In this document: positions 12,101 to 24,543 of the stretch, one piece after another
Layout: every line of letters begins with the position of its first letter
Numbering within the stretch: position 1 is the first letter of the stretch
Assembly (NCBI GenBank): GCA_027924585.1
Contig: BSBM01000870.1
Span: 62,001-126,000, forward strand
Direction of reading: 5' to 3'
DNA: 64,000 nt
Source: Larix kaempferi
Lineage: Eukaryota; Streptophyta; Pinopsida; Pinales; Pinaceae
Notes under the pieces: model-generated
Seen by the model: only the letters and a program-made list of their open reading frames with translations
Told to the model about the DNA's origin: nothing
Databases searched by the model: none
Position numbers and translations under genes: made by a program

Positions 12101-12958
12101 CTCCCAACACCTTCCATCTCCCTCCCTTACTGCCATCCTCCTCCTCCTCATATCCCTCTCCCTCCTCCTCCTCCTCCTCCTCCCCATCCCTCTCATCCAC
12201 CTCCTCCTCCCCCCTCCCTACTCCCATTCCCCTCCTTCTCCCAGACTCCATTCCCCCCATACCCTCCCCTTCCCCCCCTCTCCTCCTCCTCCTCTCACTT
12301 CCACTCTCGCCAATCCTCCACCCGCTCCTCACTCCCCACTCCTTCTCCCCCTCTTCCTCCTCCTCCTTCCCACCCATCCTCTCCACTCCCGCCCCTCCCC
12401 TACCCCTTCTCCCACTTCCACTCTACCCAGTCCTCCTCCCACTCCCCTTCTCCCTACATTACGCCTCCTCCTCCAACCCTCCTGATATCCCACCCTTCTC
12501 CTCCTCTTCATCACCCTCTCCCTCCCTTTCACCCATCCCTCTTCTCCTCCTCTTCTTTCCCCCCTCCCTCCTCCCATTCCCCTCCTTCTCCCCCACTCCA
12601 TTCCGCCCATACACTACCCTTCCCCCCCTCTACTCCTCCTCCTCTCACTTCCACTCTCCCCAATCCTCTACCCCCCACTCCAATCTTTCTCCTCTGCCCG
12701 CTTCCCCATCCAACTCCTTCTCCCCCCTACCCTCCTCCTTCTCCCACTTCCACTCTACCCACTCCTCCTCCCACTCCCTTTCTCCCTACCCTATGACTCC
12801 TCCTCCAAGCCTCCCCATATCCCTCCCTTATCCTCCTCATCTTCACCCTCTCCCTTCCTCTCACCCATCCCCTTCCTCGCCCCTGCTCCCCTCCACCGCC
12901 TATAGCTCCTCCTCCTCCACTACACCCCATCCTCCTCCCATACCTCCCTCCTCCTCCC
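9147..12958 (+). repeat. Giant polypyrimidine (C/T) tract D, unit 1
   Basis: About 3.8 kb of + strand is almost entirely C and T, with scattered A and very rare G. It is built from CCT, CCCCT and CTCC runs. Long open frames occur in all three + frames as Pro/Ser/Leu-rich peptides and on the - strand as Gly/Arg/Glu-rich peptides. This is what the base composition produces, so none is called as a gene. The tract is not a simple microsatellite: rare non-pyrimidine landmarks such as GATCCTTGAATCC at 11318 are shared in order with the other copies. The right edge is a deletion junction with block F. Confidence 0.93.
12190..12890 (+). repeat. 350-bp tandem duplication inside the C/T tract
   Basis: CCCATTCCCCTCCTTCTCCC, followed by CACTTCCACTCTC and CCAATCCTC, occurs at about 12222 and again 350 bp later. 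Other shared markers follow in order (TCTACCCA, CTCCTCCAA, CTTCATCACCCTC-like). Equivalent pairs exist in the other three tracts, for example near 27630/28025, 45450/45830 and 52170/52550. The tract therefore grew partly by segmental duplication. Confidence 0.75.
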
Positions 12959-14206
12959 AAAATGTATGTGGGATGGAAAATGAATGTGAAACGTGAAGGA
13001 ATATTGTGCAGAATCGTCACCAAAGTCATTGGAAATGTTGAATCCATTAGGATGAAACCCTATGCTTCATAGCTCAGAACAAAACCAAACCCATTTTGCT
13101 ATGGGTTAAGCCACTTTTAAAAAATTAAAACCAAATCTTTTATATCACAAGTTTGTGCCCCAAATCTTATCCAAAGTCCAAAAAATTTAAACTATAGATG
13201 CTTGAGATTTTCTAGTGTCTTTTAGAAGAGTCGAAATCAAACATTTATTCTAAGGAAAAGAAAAAGAAAAAAAACATAAATGAAATCACTAGATTATGGC
13301 TTTTGAGATCAACGCAAAACTCAGAGAACATAATAAAAAAACCATTCTACTCATAACAAAACCCAACCCACATCGCAACGCTCAAGAACAAAACCCATAC
13401 CTCATTGCAACACCCAAGTGATTAACATAAATGAATGAGGTTGCTTCTCAGGGACGTGCTACGTGCTAGAGGAAATAATAATAGAACATACCTTGAATTG
13501 AATCCCCGCAATTTTCGAGAGAAACCATTGATGTTAGTTGCATCATCCTCCTTTCCACCATTCAAGTTCATCCAGCAGCCCAAATTCTTTGCCCCTATTT
13601 CCGTTCAGCCTCCTCAGACATTAAACCACAATTACACATTAAACCATAGTCCAATTCAGACACCCATTAAACCACAATTAGACATTAAACCACAATCAAA
13701 CAAACCCATGCTCAGACATTAAACCACAATCAGATTCAGACACCCGACCACTAGAACCCGGAAACCCAAGCACACAAATGCACCAAAGGAGGAAGGAGGA
13801 GGTAAATATTGAAATCCAAAATGCACCAGATGAGTCAACAGATGGAACCGTTAGCACATGAATCATCTGGTAAATCCAAAACGCCACTCTCATGCTTTTC
13901 GTCAATTGTGATTTATGATTTTCTTCAATTGTGGTTCATGCTTTTTTCTTTCTATTTTAATTCATGGTTTTTTCCAACTGCACTTCCTGAGGGTTTCTCC
14001 GTTCGGCATGTCTACCATTCAGCTTAGAACGCTTTGGCTCAGACAGTAGACCATCGTGTTCAATATCTAATAGGATATGTGAGCTGGTTCGTTGAGATGG
14101 TCGACGAGGAAATACGAGATGGTTACCGAGGGCCTTATTTGTCTTTTCCCGGATATTCATTTCGAAGGGTCTCCCATCATTTCATTTCGATCGGAGGGCT
14201 TCCGAG
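12959..14206. other. Block F leader upstream of the protease pseudogene, unit 1
   Basis: This is non-coding DNA between the tract and the pseudogene start. A 95-codon frame beginning with ATG at 13435 recurs in other units. It runs straight through the TTAAACCA minisatellite and resembles no family I know, so I do not call it a gene. On the - strand the sequence around 13480-13610 has an exon-like look with a GT-type donor, but no recognisable protein. Confidence 0.6.
13616..13746 (+). repeat. TTAAACCA minisatellite
   Basis: Five imperfect copies of CAGACATTAAACCACAAT occur at irregular spacing of about 15-35 bp, interleaved with TCAGACACCC. The same arrangement is present at 31330-31460, 49157-49287 and 55824-55955 with only point differences. 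Confidence 0.85.
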
Positions 14207-14935
14207 ATGGATCAGCGACACAGAGCGACACAGAGCACTGGGAATTTTTAAATGGGCATTCGGTATCACAGCCTTCGCAGCCTTTGTAGAAAGAAATCTC
14301 CACTCATCGTCATCGTCATTGTCCTTACACAATCGACCAGAAAAATGCTCCCATCATTTCTACCATAGAGGACAAGGACGTAGCCTTGCAGGGGCCCCGA
14401 TTGGGACATCGATATTCTCTGGTGCTTCGGTAAGTACTTCATCGACTTGAAGATTGGAACCCTGCCGAAGCGCTTCTTGCTCATAGATTACAGAGGCAAT
14501 GACTTATTATGGATGAATTGCCACTACCAGTACCATGGCCGAAAGAGGCACTGCAACCGAAAAAGAAAGAATGTCTCCAGGAGAGTTTTCAACGCCTACG
14601 CATTCTCCACATTCCACCCGATCTCGTGCGCATCACAAGAATGCTAGATGGTCTTGGGGCCGTCTTCCTGCAACTTATGCCGCCCAATGAACTGCATTTA
14701 CCAGTATTCATATTCGGACCTGTCGAGCAGCTGTGGCATCTTCACCTCTGATACATCCAAAATAAGATCCGCCAATAGCTCCTTGCCGAGACCCCGAATA
14801 CCAAATATGGCCTTCGGTTGTACCACCAAAAAGCAAGACAATAGCTTCGATGGGACCATAAAAGTTTGCTCCCCTCCACGGATGAACACCAATTTGGAGA
14901 AATGCACAGATACACAAAACCCTAGCGCTCCATAA
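14207..14935 (+). pseudogene. Nepenthesin-like aspartic protease pseudogene, unit 1
   Basis: This is a broken 5' part of a plant A1B (nepenthesin-type) aspartic endopeptidase. Such enzymes are secretory proteins with two catalytic Asp motifs. The block at 14429 reads GKYFIDLKIG and TLPKRFLLIDY, matching the family GQYFVDLxIGTPPQxFxLxxDTGSDLxWV. Further on are the Cys-rich insert and YQYSYSDLSSSCGIF (family Y-Y-x-Y-x-D-G-S-S-S-x-G-x-F), then PNMAFGCTTKKQDNSFDG. Lesions: a 10-bp duplication (CGACACAGAG twice) just after the ATG at 14207; a frameshift at SGAS/GKYF; the catalytic DTG reads YRG; an in-frame TAG after the QEC motif; and loss of homology after NSFDG, so the second catalytic motif is missing. 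About half of a typical ~450-residue protein is represented. Family assignment is firm; subfamily is not. Confidence 0.85.
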
Positions 14936-15026
14936 AGATAATTCACTAGCCGTTAGAATGCCAAAGGAGAAAGCAAAGGAGAAAAGCGACCTCCATAAAG
15001 ATAATTCACTAGCCGTTAGAATGCCA
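14928..15026 (+). repeat. 63-bp tandem duplication, unit 1 tail
   Basis: CTCCATAAAGATAATTCACT followed by AGCCGTTAGAATGCCA occurs at 14928 and 14991, separated by a purine-rich linker (AAGGAGAAAGCAAAGGAG). Unit 3b has the same duplication and linker at 57082. Unit 2 has a single copy near 32619. Confidence 0.9.
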
Positions 15027-15271
15027 GACGATATCAATCTCAAAATATGGAAAGTTAAATATTTGAATTTAACTATAGTTAATTCAAACTCATCCAACGG
15101 TATAGATTAAGAATATTGTTATGTTCAAACGTTCAAATTCAAAGGGTTAGAACGTGCTCTAGCGCCACCACTCTCACAAAGCAATGTGCCGATGAAAACT
15201 TCAACCTAACTTTTTTGTTTATCCATTTGATCATTAATTCTTGTGACTTATCCCTATCTCTATCCCAAAAA
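15027..15271. other. Unit 1 right tail
   Basis: AT-rich non-coding sequence leading into unit 2. It lacks about 23 bp near 15140 (TTATCGATAAAAGTAGTG-containing) that units 2 and 3b retain. No gene was seen. Confidence 0.7.
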
Positions 15272-17317
15272 TTTAATTAACAATATTACTTTTCATTTTT
15301 TTATATATAGATATATTTTCCCCAAATATTTAATTAACAATATTATCTTCCATTTAATACATATAAATATCAATATTCTTGGCAAACTACCTATAAATTG
15401 TAATAAGCTTGGAGAAAAATGACAAAAGCAAACATAACAATTGCTTAGCGATTACACACATCTTCGATTTATTTTGTATCCATGTGACCCTCATAGCCAT
15501 TGCGTTGTGGCCTCTAACACATCACAAGAAATCCCAATGCAAATTCGGGTGCCATGTCACCGATACCCTGAAACAACTATATGCCATAGCTCAACATCCT
15601 TAAATAAATTTGAATAGCTTGACTCATTGCTACATGAAAAGAAACCATGAGTGTATAATAGTGATAAAGAATTTCAATTAAATCATCATAATTTCAATGA
15701 GATCTTAATGCCACAAAAATAACACTAGATGTGTTCAATGATGTAGAAGACTTCAATGAGAAAGTTGAAGATGAGTTCTATGTGACGCTAGCACGGTGAC
15801 AACTTTGAATTAAATTGTAAATAAACCACAAAATCCTGTAACTCTCTTAAATTTGAGTCCTAAGATTGGATAATGATAATAATTTATCTGAAAATTACTA
15901 AATAATGTTCCATGTTTGATATGGTCAAGCCCGTTACCTTGACCTTGGTCATGGAGCTTTATTTCCTAAGCATAAGTAATGATTCAATGGGATTTATTCG
16001 GTGTCCTAGACCTTGAGACTTGACACCTAGAACTTGAGACTTGAGAACCAACAACGTTTGCATCTCAAGCTTGAGAAACAAACTCCACCACACACAACCC
16101 AAACATCAAACTAATGCCCAACTGTAATATATCTTTGCAGATTCAAAAAATTCCAAGGCTCAACTTTATAATCAAATTTGCAGTAGTAGTAGGAAAAACC
16201 TACCATTGCCAAGGCATTTTCTTGGATCCTAGATGCCACACTTGCCTCTTCACATTCAAAGAAGACTTCGTGCCCTCAAATATGTTACTCTACTCCTTCT
16301 AGACGCCATGCTAGATGCCATGTTGGCCTCTTCACATTCAAAGAAGACTCACCCAGCTCAAATATGTGTGGTAGTGTGAGGACATCAAATCAAAGAGAGA
16401 GTTAATGGAAAATAAAATACATATAATATCATAATATTACTAAGGGAAAAAAAAAGCATCCATAGCCAGCAACCCCCCCAAAATAAAAAAGCCATAGCCA
16501 ACATCCAAAAAAATTAAACTGCATAAAAAGTAAATAAATAAATAGAGACTATAACATGTTAATAGAGTAAGTATATTAATCAACCAATTCCCTAAATTGT
16601 TGAACTCCAAATATCTAGTTTTTAATTAATATTTTTGTTATTAACAAAGTTTTTAATTAATATTTTTGTTATTACCTCACATGTGGCATTTAAAACTCTA
16701 GATGAGAACTTAAAATTTAATATTTAGATTAAGGATATCGTTATTTTTAGTTAGCTAAATTTAAATTTATCTTTCAATCTTTATAAAAGAATGTTGTTAT
16801 TCTATAAACAATTTAGATTCAAATTCTAATTTTCAAATAAAATATGAAAAAAATATAACTCTACTTCAAATTTAGGTTAAGAATATTGTTCCAAGAATCT
16901 AAATTCAAACTCATTTTTAAAGGAAAATTCTACTTTTTTAATTACAACAATGCTTAATAGCCATTAGGTGAAAACCTCTATCCTTTTCCTTTTTGTAAAC
17001 ATGCCAAAGAGGCACACCACATGGATGCATACTTTTATTTAAATTTAAACTTTTTTATAGCACTTCGACATACTTTTATGATTAATGATTTAAATAAAGC
17101 TATAAAAAAATTAAACATCACATATGTTGGGTGATGTAATTGATTCATAATTGACTTATCTTATAATAGAATGTTTTGTTTTTAAATTTAATGTTGAAAA
17201 ACAAAATTTTATATGTATATGTATTTTTTTTGTTAAGATGATAAAACTTATTATAATTTATTTGTATAATTGGAAATGAGGATAATCATTATTGACTCAT
17301 AAAGTAAATGTAACTTA

Positions 17318-17655
17318 ATTCATTTATGTTATTTAAATGTAAAAAAATCAATAAATATAATAAATTCAATTTGATTTTTAAGAATTAATAAATTATACAT
17401 TTTAATTTATTGCACCAAAAGTAGTTAAAATTTAGAAGTAAATAATATTCACTTAAATCATACACGATTATTATTATTTTAAATTATAAAATAATAATTA
17501 ATTTTATTAATTTAAAATATAAAAAGAAATTCATTTATGTTATTTAAATGTAAAAAATAAATATAATTTATTAAAATAAACTATATTTTACACCATTTTT
17601 AAATGTAAAAAATAAATATAATTTATTAAAATAAACTATATTTTACACCATTTTA
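17318..17655 (+). repeat. Direct repeat, plus a 55-bp tandem duplication private to unit 2
   Basis: ATTCATTTATGTTATTTAAA starts at 17318 and again at 17529. In addition, the 55 bp beginning AAATGTAAAAAATAAATATA at 17546 is immediately repeated at 17601, which is not seen in unit 3 or 1. The first long copy has lost about 80 bp relative to unit 3. Confidence 0.8.
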
Positions 17656-19323
17656 ATCTATCAAATAATGAAAATTTAAAAATCAATTTAATTTTTAGGA
17701 ATTAATAACTTAGAATTTTTAATTTATTGCACCAAAGTATTTACAAAAAATTATGTCGGCTCATAAAATAAAAAATGAAAACCAAATAAAAAAAATTAAA
17801 AAATCCATATCCACTCATAAAATAAAAATTTAAAATCAAATAAAAAGTCATTATAAAATAACACCTCAAGAAATTGGATGCCTCTAGATGTTTGATAGAT
17901 ATGCATTTAGGATGGATCTATGCTGGTTATAAATATATGAAGAAGATGATAAAGATGATATGTTATTAATATTTCCATCTATTTGATTTTAAAAAGGAAA
18001 TGAGTCTATACTCAAAAAGAAAAAGATTTAAGAGAAGCATCCCTAAATAACCATAGTTATGATGAGATAAAATATTAGGAAAGTGAGTATCATGAAAAAT
18101 GTTTTTAAATTATGCTTTAATGTGGGTATATATTACAATGATATATAAACACAATGAGATTATATATATATGGATATTTAATAGTCTAATTTTCTTTCTT
18201 GTAAGAGGGTTGAATTTCACATTTGTAGATTAGCAATTCATAAGAATGAGTTATCTATAATAACTTTATTCTCCTAAACTTTTTGGAATATCAATGAATT
18301 ATTAAGACCCAATAATAAATAAATATTCATTATTTTATTTTTTTATGTTTTTATTTTCCAAGGTTTTGTGAGAATTTTTTTAGGGATGATTCTTGTCACA
18401 TTCATGAAATGAGGGAGCAAGTGTAATAGTGTAATATCTATAGTGTAGAATATAATTATAGTTAATAGAAAATAAATATTAGAGCTTGTCATAGGTGTTG
18501 TATATAAGCTTGGACTAGATGGAATATTGAGAAGATGTGTCTGACCAACATACACTAAGAATTCAATAATGGAATCATCACATTATGGATTCATGTGAAT
18601 ACATTGCTCTATAACAAGCACACCATAGATGATTTTTTGTTTAGGACTATGGTGGTTGGATATGCTTGAGAATTGTTCCACGTTGGTGAGGAAATGTGGG
18701 TAGTGTTATACTATAACTCACAAGCTACATGTGGGTGGTTTTCACACATTGAATCCCATAATGTCTAGCTATCCTTTCTAGCATTGGGGATAGGACTACG
18801 TTTGTCCTTTTGTGCTAGTAAATAGAAATAAAGGCAAAGGAAAGTATATAATTATAATTTCCAACTTATTTGTGAAGTGGAAAAATATGAGAACTATCTT
18901 TCATTAGTTTCAAAGTCACATGAGGATAATAAGAAGGGGGCTCCCAAGAGGAAAACTTGAATTGATTCAAATTATAAACTTGATGTCTGATTTTTAATAT
19001 GCCAATATGCTAGTGTGCAAATATGACCTTTTACGCCTAATTTGAATTTTCGAAGGATAGATATTATGGATGGATAAAGAGGGAAAATAAGGAATAAAAG
19101 GGGATAGGGATATTAAGATACATATAGAGATAAAATTTGATCTAGTTTTCCTTCCAAGCACTCATGCTGTATTTCCTCCTTTCATCTAAAGTGAAGTGGT
19201 TTTTTATGCAATTCGATAAATTATCTTTATGGTTATTTAAATTATGAAAACAATATTTAAGGATAAAAGTTGGATGTGATCAGAAGGATATAAGTTGGAA
19301 GTGATTTGGTCTCAAGGGATCAT

Positions 19324-19430
19324 AGTATCAAGGTATTGGTGAAGGTATCAAGGTATTAGTGAAGTTATCAATGAAGGACTTAGTGAAGGTATCAATGAAG
19401 GTCTCAATGAAGCCTGGTATCAAGGTATCA
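19324..19430 (+). repeat. Degenerate GGTATCAA minisatellite, unit 2
   Basis: Same block as 3816-3923, with a few substitutions in the GAAGGTCTCA-type motifs. Confidence 0.75.
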
Positions 19431-21669
19431 TGTGGCTAAGAGAAAATATATTTCTAGTTTTGGCATGGTGAGGAGGTGAGAAAGGATGTGGGGTGAGGAA
19501 ATATGTTTCAAATTATATTTTTTCACATTATGTTTTTGTACATTTCAATAGTTCAAATTTGTATGGTGACAGAGGTTACATAGCAAGTAGAGTTCTCATA
19601 GTTCATATCCCAATCTTTTCAGGGGAACCATCCATGTTATTATTTCCAACATATAATATTGTCAAGCAGGCATATTCGATGAAGGAATTTGATTACTTTA
19701 GTAATTGCACTAAGAGGAGCAAGGTGCTCTATAGCCTAGTATGGGGGGAATGTTGTAATGTAACGTAACGTTACCAAAAATAAAATAAAAATATTTAAAA
19801 AAATACATGTCGTCTCTTAAAGTAAAAATTACGTGTCTTCTTATAAAATAAAAAATTATGAAAAGTAAAATTAAAACTTAAACCTGAACCTATCAAACAA
19901 GAGAGGATCAAATTTATTGATTTTAAGATTACAAAAAATTACACCTCAAGAAATTGGATCCCTCTCAGCGCTTGATATATCCAAGTTTAAATGGATCTAT
20001 GCTGGTTACAAATCAATGAAGGAATCTGATTAGGCAGGTAATGATAGAACCCATTTACTATTTAGTAAATGACATAAACATGGGATCAATTTGTGGAATT
20101 AAATCCAATTTTCAAGATTTCATTTTTTATCCATATTAAAAACTGGTGACAACTTACCTCTGCAAGCTGTATAGGTCCTTAATAACATTTCAAAATCCTT
20201 CCTGCTAGTGCATAATGTAGAAAGGAATTGATGCTAGTTTCCACAATGCACAATCTTTCCATTGATTCTTTGTTCTGAGCTCAACAATCCACAATCTAAA
20301 TATATTCCCATCTTTAGCACGCCAGTCTCTTTTATTCCTAGAATTTTAGATAGTCTATCTTGGCAGCAAATGGAAGCCAAGTTGGATTCCAACATATGAC
20401 ATCAATACTTCTATGTTGTGCATTACCTTGTGACACTTCCCATCCTTCATGGAATTACACATGGATATATGCTCCTTTGTTTGGATGTTGTAGCTTAAAA
20501 TTGCATGTAGTGAATTCATGGGAACATTGTTTGGTGAGGATCTCTTGTTTTGGCTCGCTTGTTCTCGCTTTCTTGTTTATGATGGTCCATCAAGTGGGTC
20601 ATTGTGTAGTACCCTCAATTTGACCCTTATAATGTATTGAAATAGATTATGTAAAATGATGTAAATGTGTTAGATGGATTCCTAGTGTGGATATCAAGGC
20701 CAAGGCCTAATTAGTGAATGGCTAGGCATGTATGGTATCAATATATCTATATGGATCGCATGGTTGGCTTCCTGTGATGACATAAAATCTAGGTAAATAT
20801 TATGTTGGAAAATAATATTTATGGTCCAAGATGGTTGTGTAAAGAGTACCAAAGGGGATACGATTAAATCCTCTATTTCCAAGTGCCCACCTTAGAGGGC
20901 CTATGGGAGATTAAATCCTCTATTGCCAAGTGTCAACCTTAGAATTCACCCAATTGCTGACATTTCCCTTAAATGAGCCAATTACTTCCTTTTGACTATT
21001 AAATCTAATCATTCAATGCATGTGTGATGTTGGTGACGAACGTTTTCTCATGTAGTCATGGAAGCATGGGATGAAATATACTTCTATGACTCTAGTAAGA
21101 GTCCTCTTTGCCATGTTTAGAAGTTATGTCAGTTGTCTTTTCCACCATTCTCTCATATCCTTTGGAGTCTATTATCCATTTTTCCTTATGAATATCTTAG
21201 CACAACAACTTTTACACTACAAAAAATTGTTGCTCTTGATTTTCATCACATTTCCATTATGAATTACCAGATTGTGCATAACCAAAAATTCGAATTTGGA
21301 AATAGAGTTGCATATTTAAGGGAAAAAGAGATGTTGTATATGAGCATAGATGTTGGAAAAGATAAGAACCCTTATGCATATATTTTTTCTACTTATGCAT
21401 GCTTGAGAAGCCATGAATTAATGCTACATGAGGTTATCCAACAACATACAACTGATTGGACTCTTACTATGCACACTAGTAAGAAATGCAAGGGTTGGAT
21501 TTCCTAAGGAAATTATGGATCATTGAAGGGGAATGCCTTCCTTGTGTTGTGTAAGGAAATTGGAAAGAGTGCCATGGCTGTGATGACTAAGTGAAATTCA
21601 TGTTGAGCTTCAAAGAGAATTTGGCTAATCATTGAGAGAAAAATGGGTTGTGGGTTAAGATAGAACATT

Positions 21670-22058
21670 GTAGGTGTTTCCTTCGTTGCGGTGGCATTAT
21701 AGCCCAATGTGGGGGTGGAATCTCCACAGAAAGAGTATATGTTGGAAAAAGTGCCTATAGTTTGGTGGAAAATCACTTTTACACAACCATTTGATTGAAT
21801 CTTCTTTATTTAAATTTAAGTATTATATATTTGCACACACATTTTATTGTTTATGAATTCATAATATGGCCACGTGGAAAAATTTACAAGCCTGGAATTC
21901 GTAAAATAAAGTTTGTTCATGATCGCATTCTTGAAGTGCTATTTTTCCCTATAGATGATCAAGTTGCAGTGATCTTCACCAAATCTCTTACGAAAGCAAG
22001 GTTTTCTAAACTTCGATCTATTTTAGGAGTTGAGGAACTTGTCATTAAGGGGGTATAA
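21670..22058 (+). pseudogene. Copia pol C-terminal remnant, unit 2
   Basis: This copy of the remnant keeps FPIDDQVAVIFTKSLTKARF and SKLRSILGVEELVIKG, with A-E-I changed to A-V-I in the signature. A TGA near 21792 (TGC in unit 1) now splits the RNase H-like part from the tail. The frame ends at 22058, where unit 1 reads on for about 12 more codons. Confidence 0.78.
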
Positions 22059-22136
22059 GCTCTAATGCCTCATTCCTTCTCCTAATAGTGTCTTGTAAAC
22101 CCTTCAATCCTATCCCAAGTTGTTCTTAAGGGGGTT

Positions 22137-22573
22137 TGTTAGGATATTTAGACACTTAGGAGTTAGTTAAAATCAAATTATTATAATACATCCACTAGGT
22201 AAAGTGTGTTTCTTTAGTATTAATTAGTATGCATTTGTAAATATCTAATCTGATGGTCACGATATGTTATATACATAGAGTAATCTGATGATTGAACTTC
22301 TCTTAGATCATAACTACCTTTGATCCATGACTTAACAACCGACTGGTCCATGATATCTATTTAAAGAGCATGTAGGGTCACTTTCTAGTTGATATATTAT
22401 CAGAATCTCATTTGTAACTTTCTTTCTTTTGCATAATAAACTACCTCAAGTAGCTATTTGGTTGGGGCCGTGGAGTGTTTCCCTTTCGAAAATTTAAACC
22501 ATGTGAAAAAATTGGTGTGTTGATCTATTATTTGTTTGTGTGAGCGACTTCTCTAGGTGTTTGTTTGACAACA
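22137..22573 (+). mobile_element. Candidate copia 3' LTR, unit 2 (437 bp)
   Basis: It begins TGTTAGGATAT directly after AAGGGGGTT and ends GACAACA, the same length as in unit 1. The TATTTAAA and AATAAA signals are kept. Differences from unit 1 are mainly substitutions. Confidence 0.58.
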
Positions 22574-24543
22574 TTGACCATAAAATCATTCTTCCTAGAT
22601 ATTTCTTGGGACATTCCTTTCTTTGTGAACAGAAAAGTAACCCATTTCTGTGGGAGTTTGGATTGGAGAAATTCATCCTGGTAGGGTTTCACTATATGAA
22701 TATAGCTTATATATTTTCTATTAGAGGATAAGGTTTTTCAAATTACATTATATATTTCTCATTATCATTTCTTTAAAATAATGTCTTGTATTTGCGATCT
22801 TCTAAATTGGTTAAATTTTCAAGATTAGTGCATTTATGCTCATTTTCTCAAGTTGACTAAGCTAATTTGAACAATACAATTTTGCAGTTTCTATTTTTGG
22901 TTTCCTAACAAAATGCCAGTTGTTTTTGAGATATTGTTTGGATTTGAAAATTTGATATGTATTTTTTTTTTAAATTATAGTTTTTAGAATATAGTGTTCT
23001 ACAGGATGAGATTGTAGGAGCTCCACCCTTAGGTGTTGGATACACATTTCAACATTTCAGAGATGTTTCCTTGTATGCAATTCCTCTGAAGCATGGTTGA
23101 AATGTTTCAATAAAGTTTCAACTTTTTGAAATGTTTTATTGGTCATTTTGGCTTTGCATCATCTGTTTTAGCTGTTGTTTTCATCACATGAATGAAAAAT
23201 AAAAAGGAAAGGAAAAGAAAAGAATGCTAAAAGCATAGTCTTACAAATCAAGTCATAAATAGAGGGTATGGTCCTAGCTTAACGATAACTCGTATTTTTG
23301 GATTTATTTCCAAATTTGAAATTCATGAATGATATTCTACTATTATTTTTGTCTTATGGTATGTGAGTGTGTGTATTCTTTTAAAAAATTGTCATATCTT
23401 AATCAATATTTAGGCAGCCTATGTCCCACCTTAGCAATGTCGAGATGATATAAATATGTTCACAATGCAAGTGAGTTTAATACTAATCCATTCTCATTCT
23501 TACAAGGCTACTTTGAGAGAGGAGATACATGAATCTAGTTCGAAAGAAAATGTGTTGGTTGTAATTAGGTTAAGTGGATTTTAAATTTTAAGAATACAAT
23601 TGTTTGAAAGCATAACCAATGGACAAATTAATTAGGTATAAGTCTGGTCCATGTTTACGAAGTTCTGTTGTGGTAAACTAGAAGCTGTGAATATTGGTAT
23701 GTATCAACTATGTAGATTTGGTTGGGAATTTTTTTTCGCTATTTGTGATGATAAATATTCAAAGGGGATGGGAAGATATGGATGACACATCAATTATCTA
23801 TTGTAATAATCAATGTTAATATTTTGTCATTTATTTTCTTTGCAAAGAAGTACATGAGCAACATTCATTAAGGTTGTTCTTGGGGTAGTTGGGGGGTAGT
23901 ATCAATATAATATATTACCTCTTTGTATATTTGTTGATAGATTTACATAATTGTGAGTTTCCCATCCTAAGTCCTTGCAATTATTAAGATATTACTTGAA
24001 TGTGAATTTGTTTTGCGTTGGGGTTAGTATCAACATACTATAATATACTAGGAGTATTACTTGGATTTCAGTGGGCAATGGGTGACCAACATTCACAGTA
24101 TCCTTATTTTAGATAGATATGTTTTTGTTGCAACCTAAAATACTATTGTAATTTTAGTTTACTCTTTAGTGACTTTTAGTTACCATTTTGAATATATGTT
24201 TCTTGATTTACATAATTTAATGAATTTCCCATCCCAATTCCTCGCAACCATTAAGTTTTATTATATGTTTTTTGTAGTGTAGAAAAACTCTGTCTATGAA
24301 TTAGCTCTATTTATAGGTTCTTGGTATTAAATATGTAATTAGCACCTGGTGTGGTGTCCCTAGGTGGCCTTTCGCATAGTAAAATAAATAGGGAGGAATA
24401 TGGTAAGAGTTGCTTAGTTGAATGTGAATATGTTTTGTGTAAGCATATTGTTTCTTTGGGTTAATGTTCTTCTATGTTTGGCTTTGGTTATGACAACTTA
24501 TACTTTTATCCAGTGATGATCAAAATTTCATATTGACATATGA
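22574..24543. other. AT-rich spacer C with 144-bp deletion, unit 2
   Basis: Equivalent of 7032-9146. At 23917 the sequence jumps from ATATTA straight to CCTCTTTG, removing what corresponds to 8377-8520 in unit 1. Both ends of the missing segment carry TTA. No gene was seen. Confidence 0.7.

Larger units (their letters stand above)
1..15271 (+). repeat. Long tandem repeat, unit 1 (lacks ~2.25 kb)
   Basis: First copy of the ~17.65-kb unit. Its opening sequence at 1 recurs at 15272, 32922 and 57445, and the downstream landmarks follow in the same order: the 82-bp duplication, copia tail, LTR, C/T tract, TTAAACCA minisatellite and protease pseudogene. This copy is about 2.4 kb shorter than unit 2. 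The C/T tract stops abruptly at 12958 and continues directly into sequence that in unit 2 lies 2.25 kb further on, so block E is missing. The left boundary is arbitrary; the true unit ends cannot be defined from a tandem array. Confidence 0.93.
15272..21669. other. AT-rich non-coding block A, unit 2
   Basis: This is the equivalent of 1-6129, with the 82-bp duplication at 16229-16365, the 31-bp duplication near 16617 and the GGTATCAA minisatellite at 19324-19430. It retains sequence at 19673-19715 that unit 1 lost. Short frames such as 20360-20623 (87 codons) are shared with units 3 and 4, but they match no family I recognise. Confidence 0.7.

Noticed and set aside
12096-12386. Glycine/arginine/glutamate-rich frames on the minus strand of the tracts
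   Set aside because: Mirror image of the C/T composition (GGA, GAG, AGG codons). No conserved frame across units.
13435-13722. 95-codon frame starting with ATG, kept in units 1, 2 and 3b
   Set aside because: Its second half is the TTAAACCA minisatellite read in one frame. No known domain, and the start is lost in unit 3.
13616-13746. CRISPR-like regular repeats
   Set aside because: The TTAAACCA copies are imperfect and unevenly spaced with related spacers. This is a minisatellite in a eukaryotic context.
14423-14434. Splice donor reading of GGTAAGTAC in the protease pseudogene
   Set aside because: The bases are better explained as codons for the conserved GKYF motif; the neighbouring frame change is a small indel rather than an intron.
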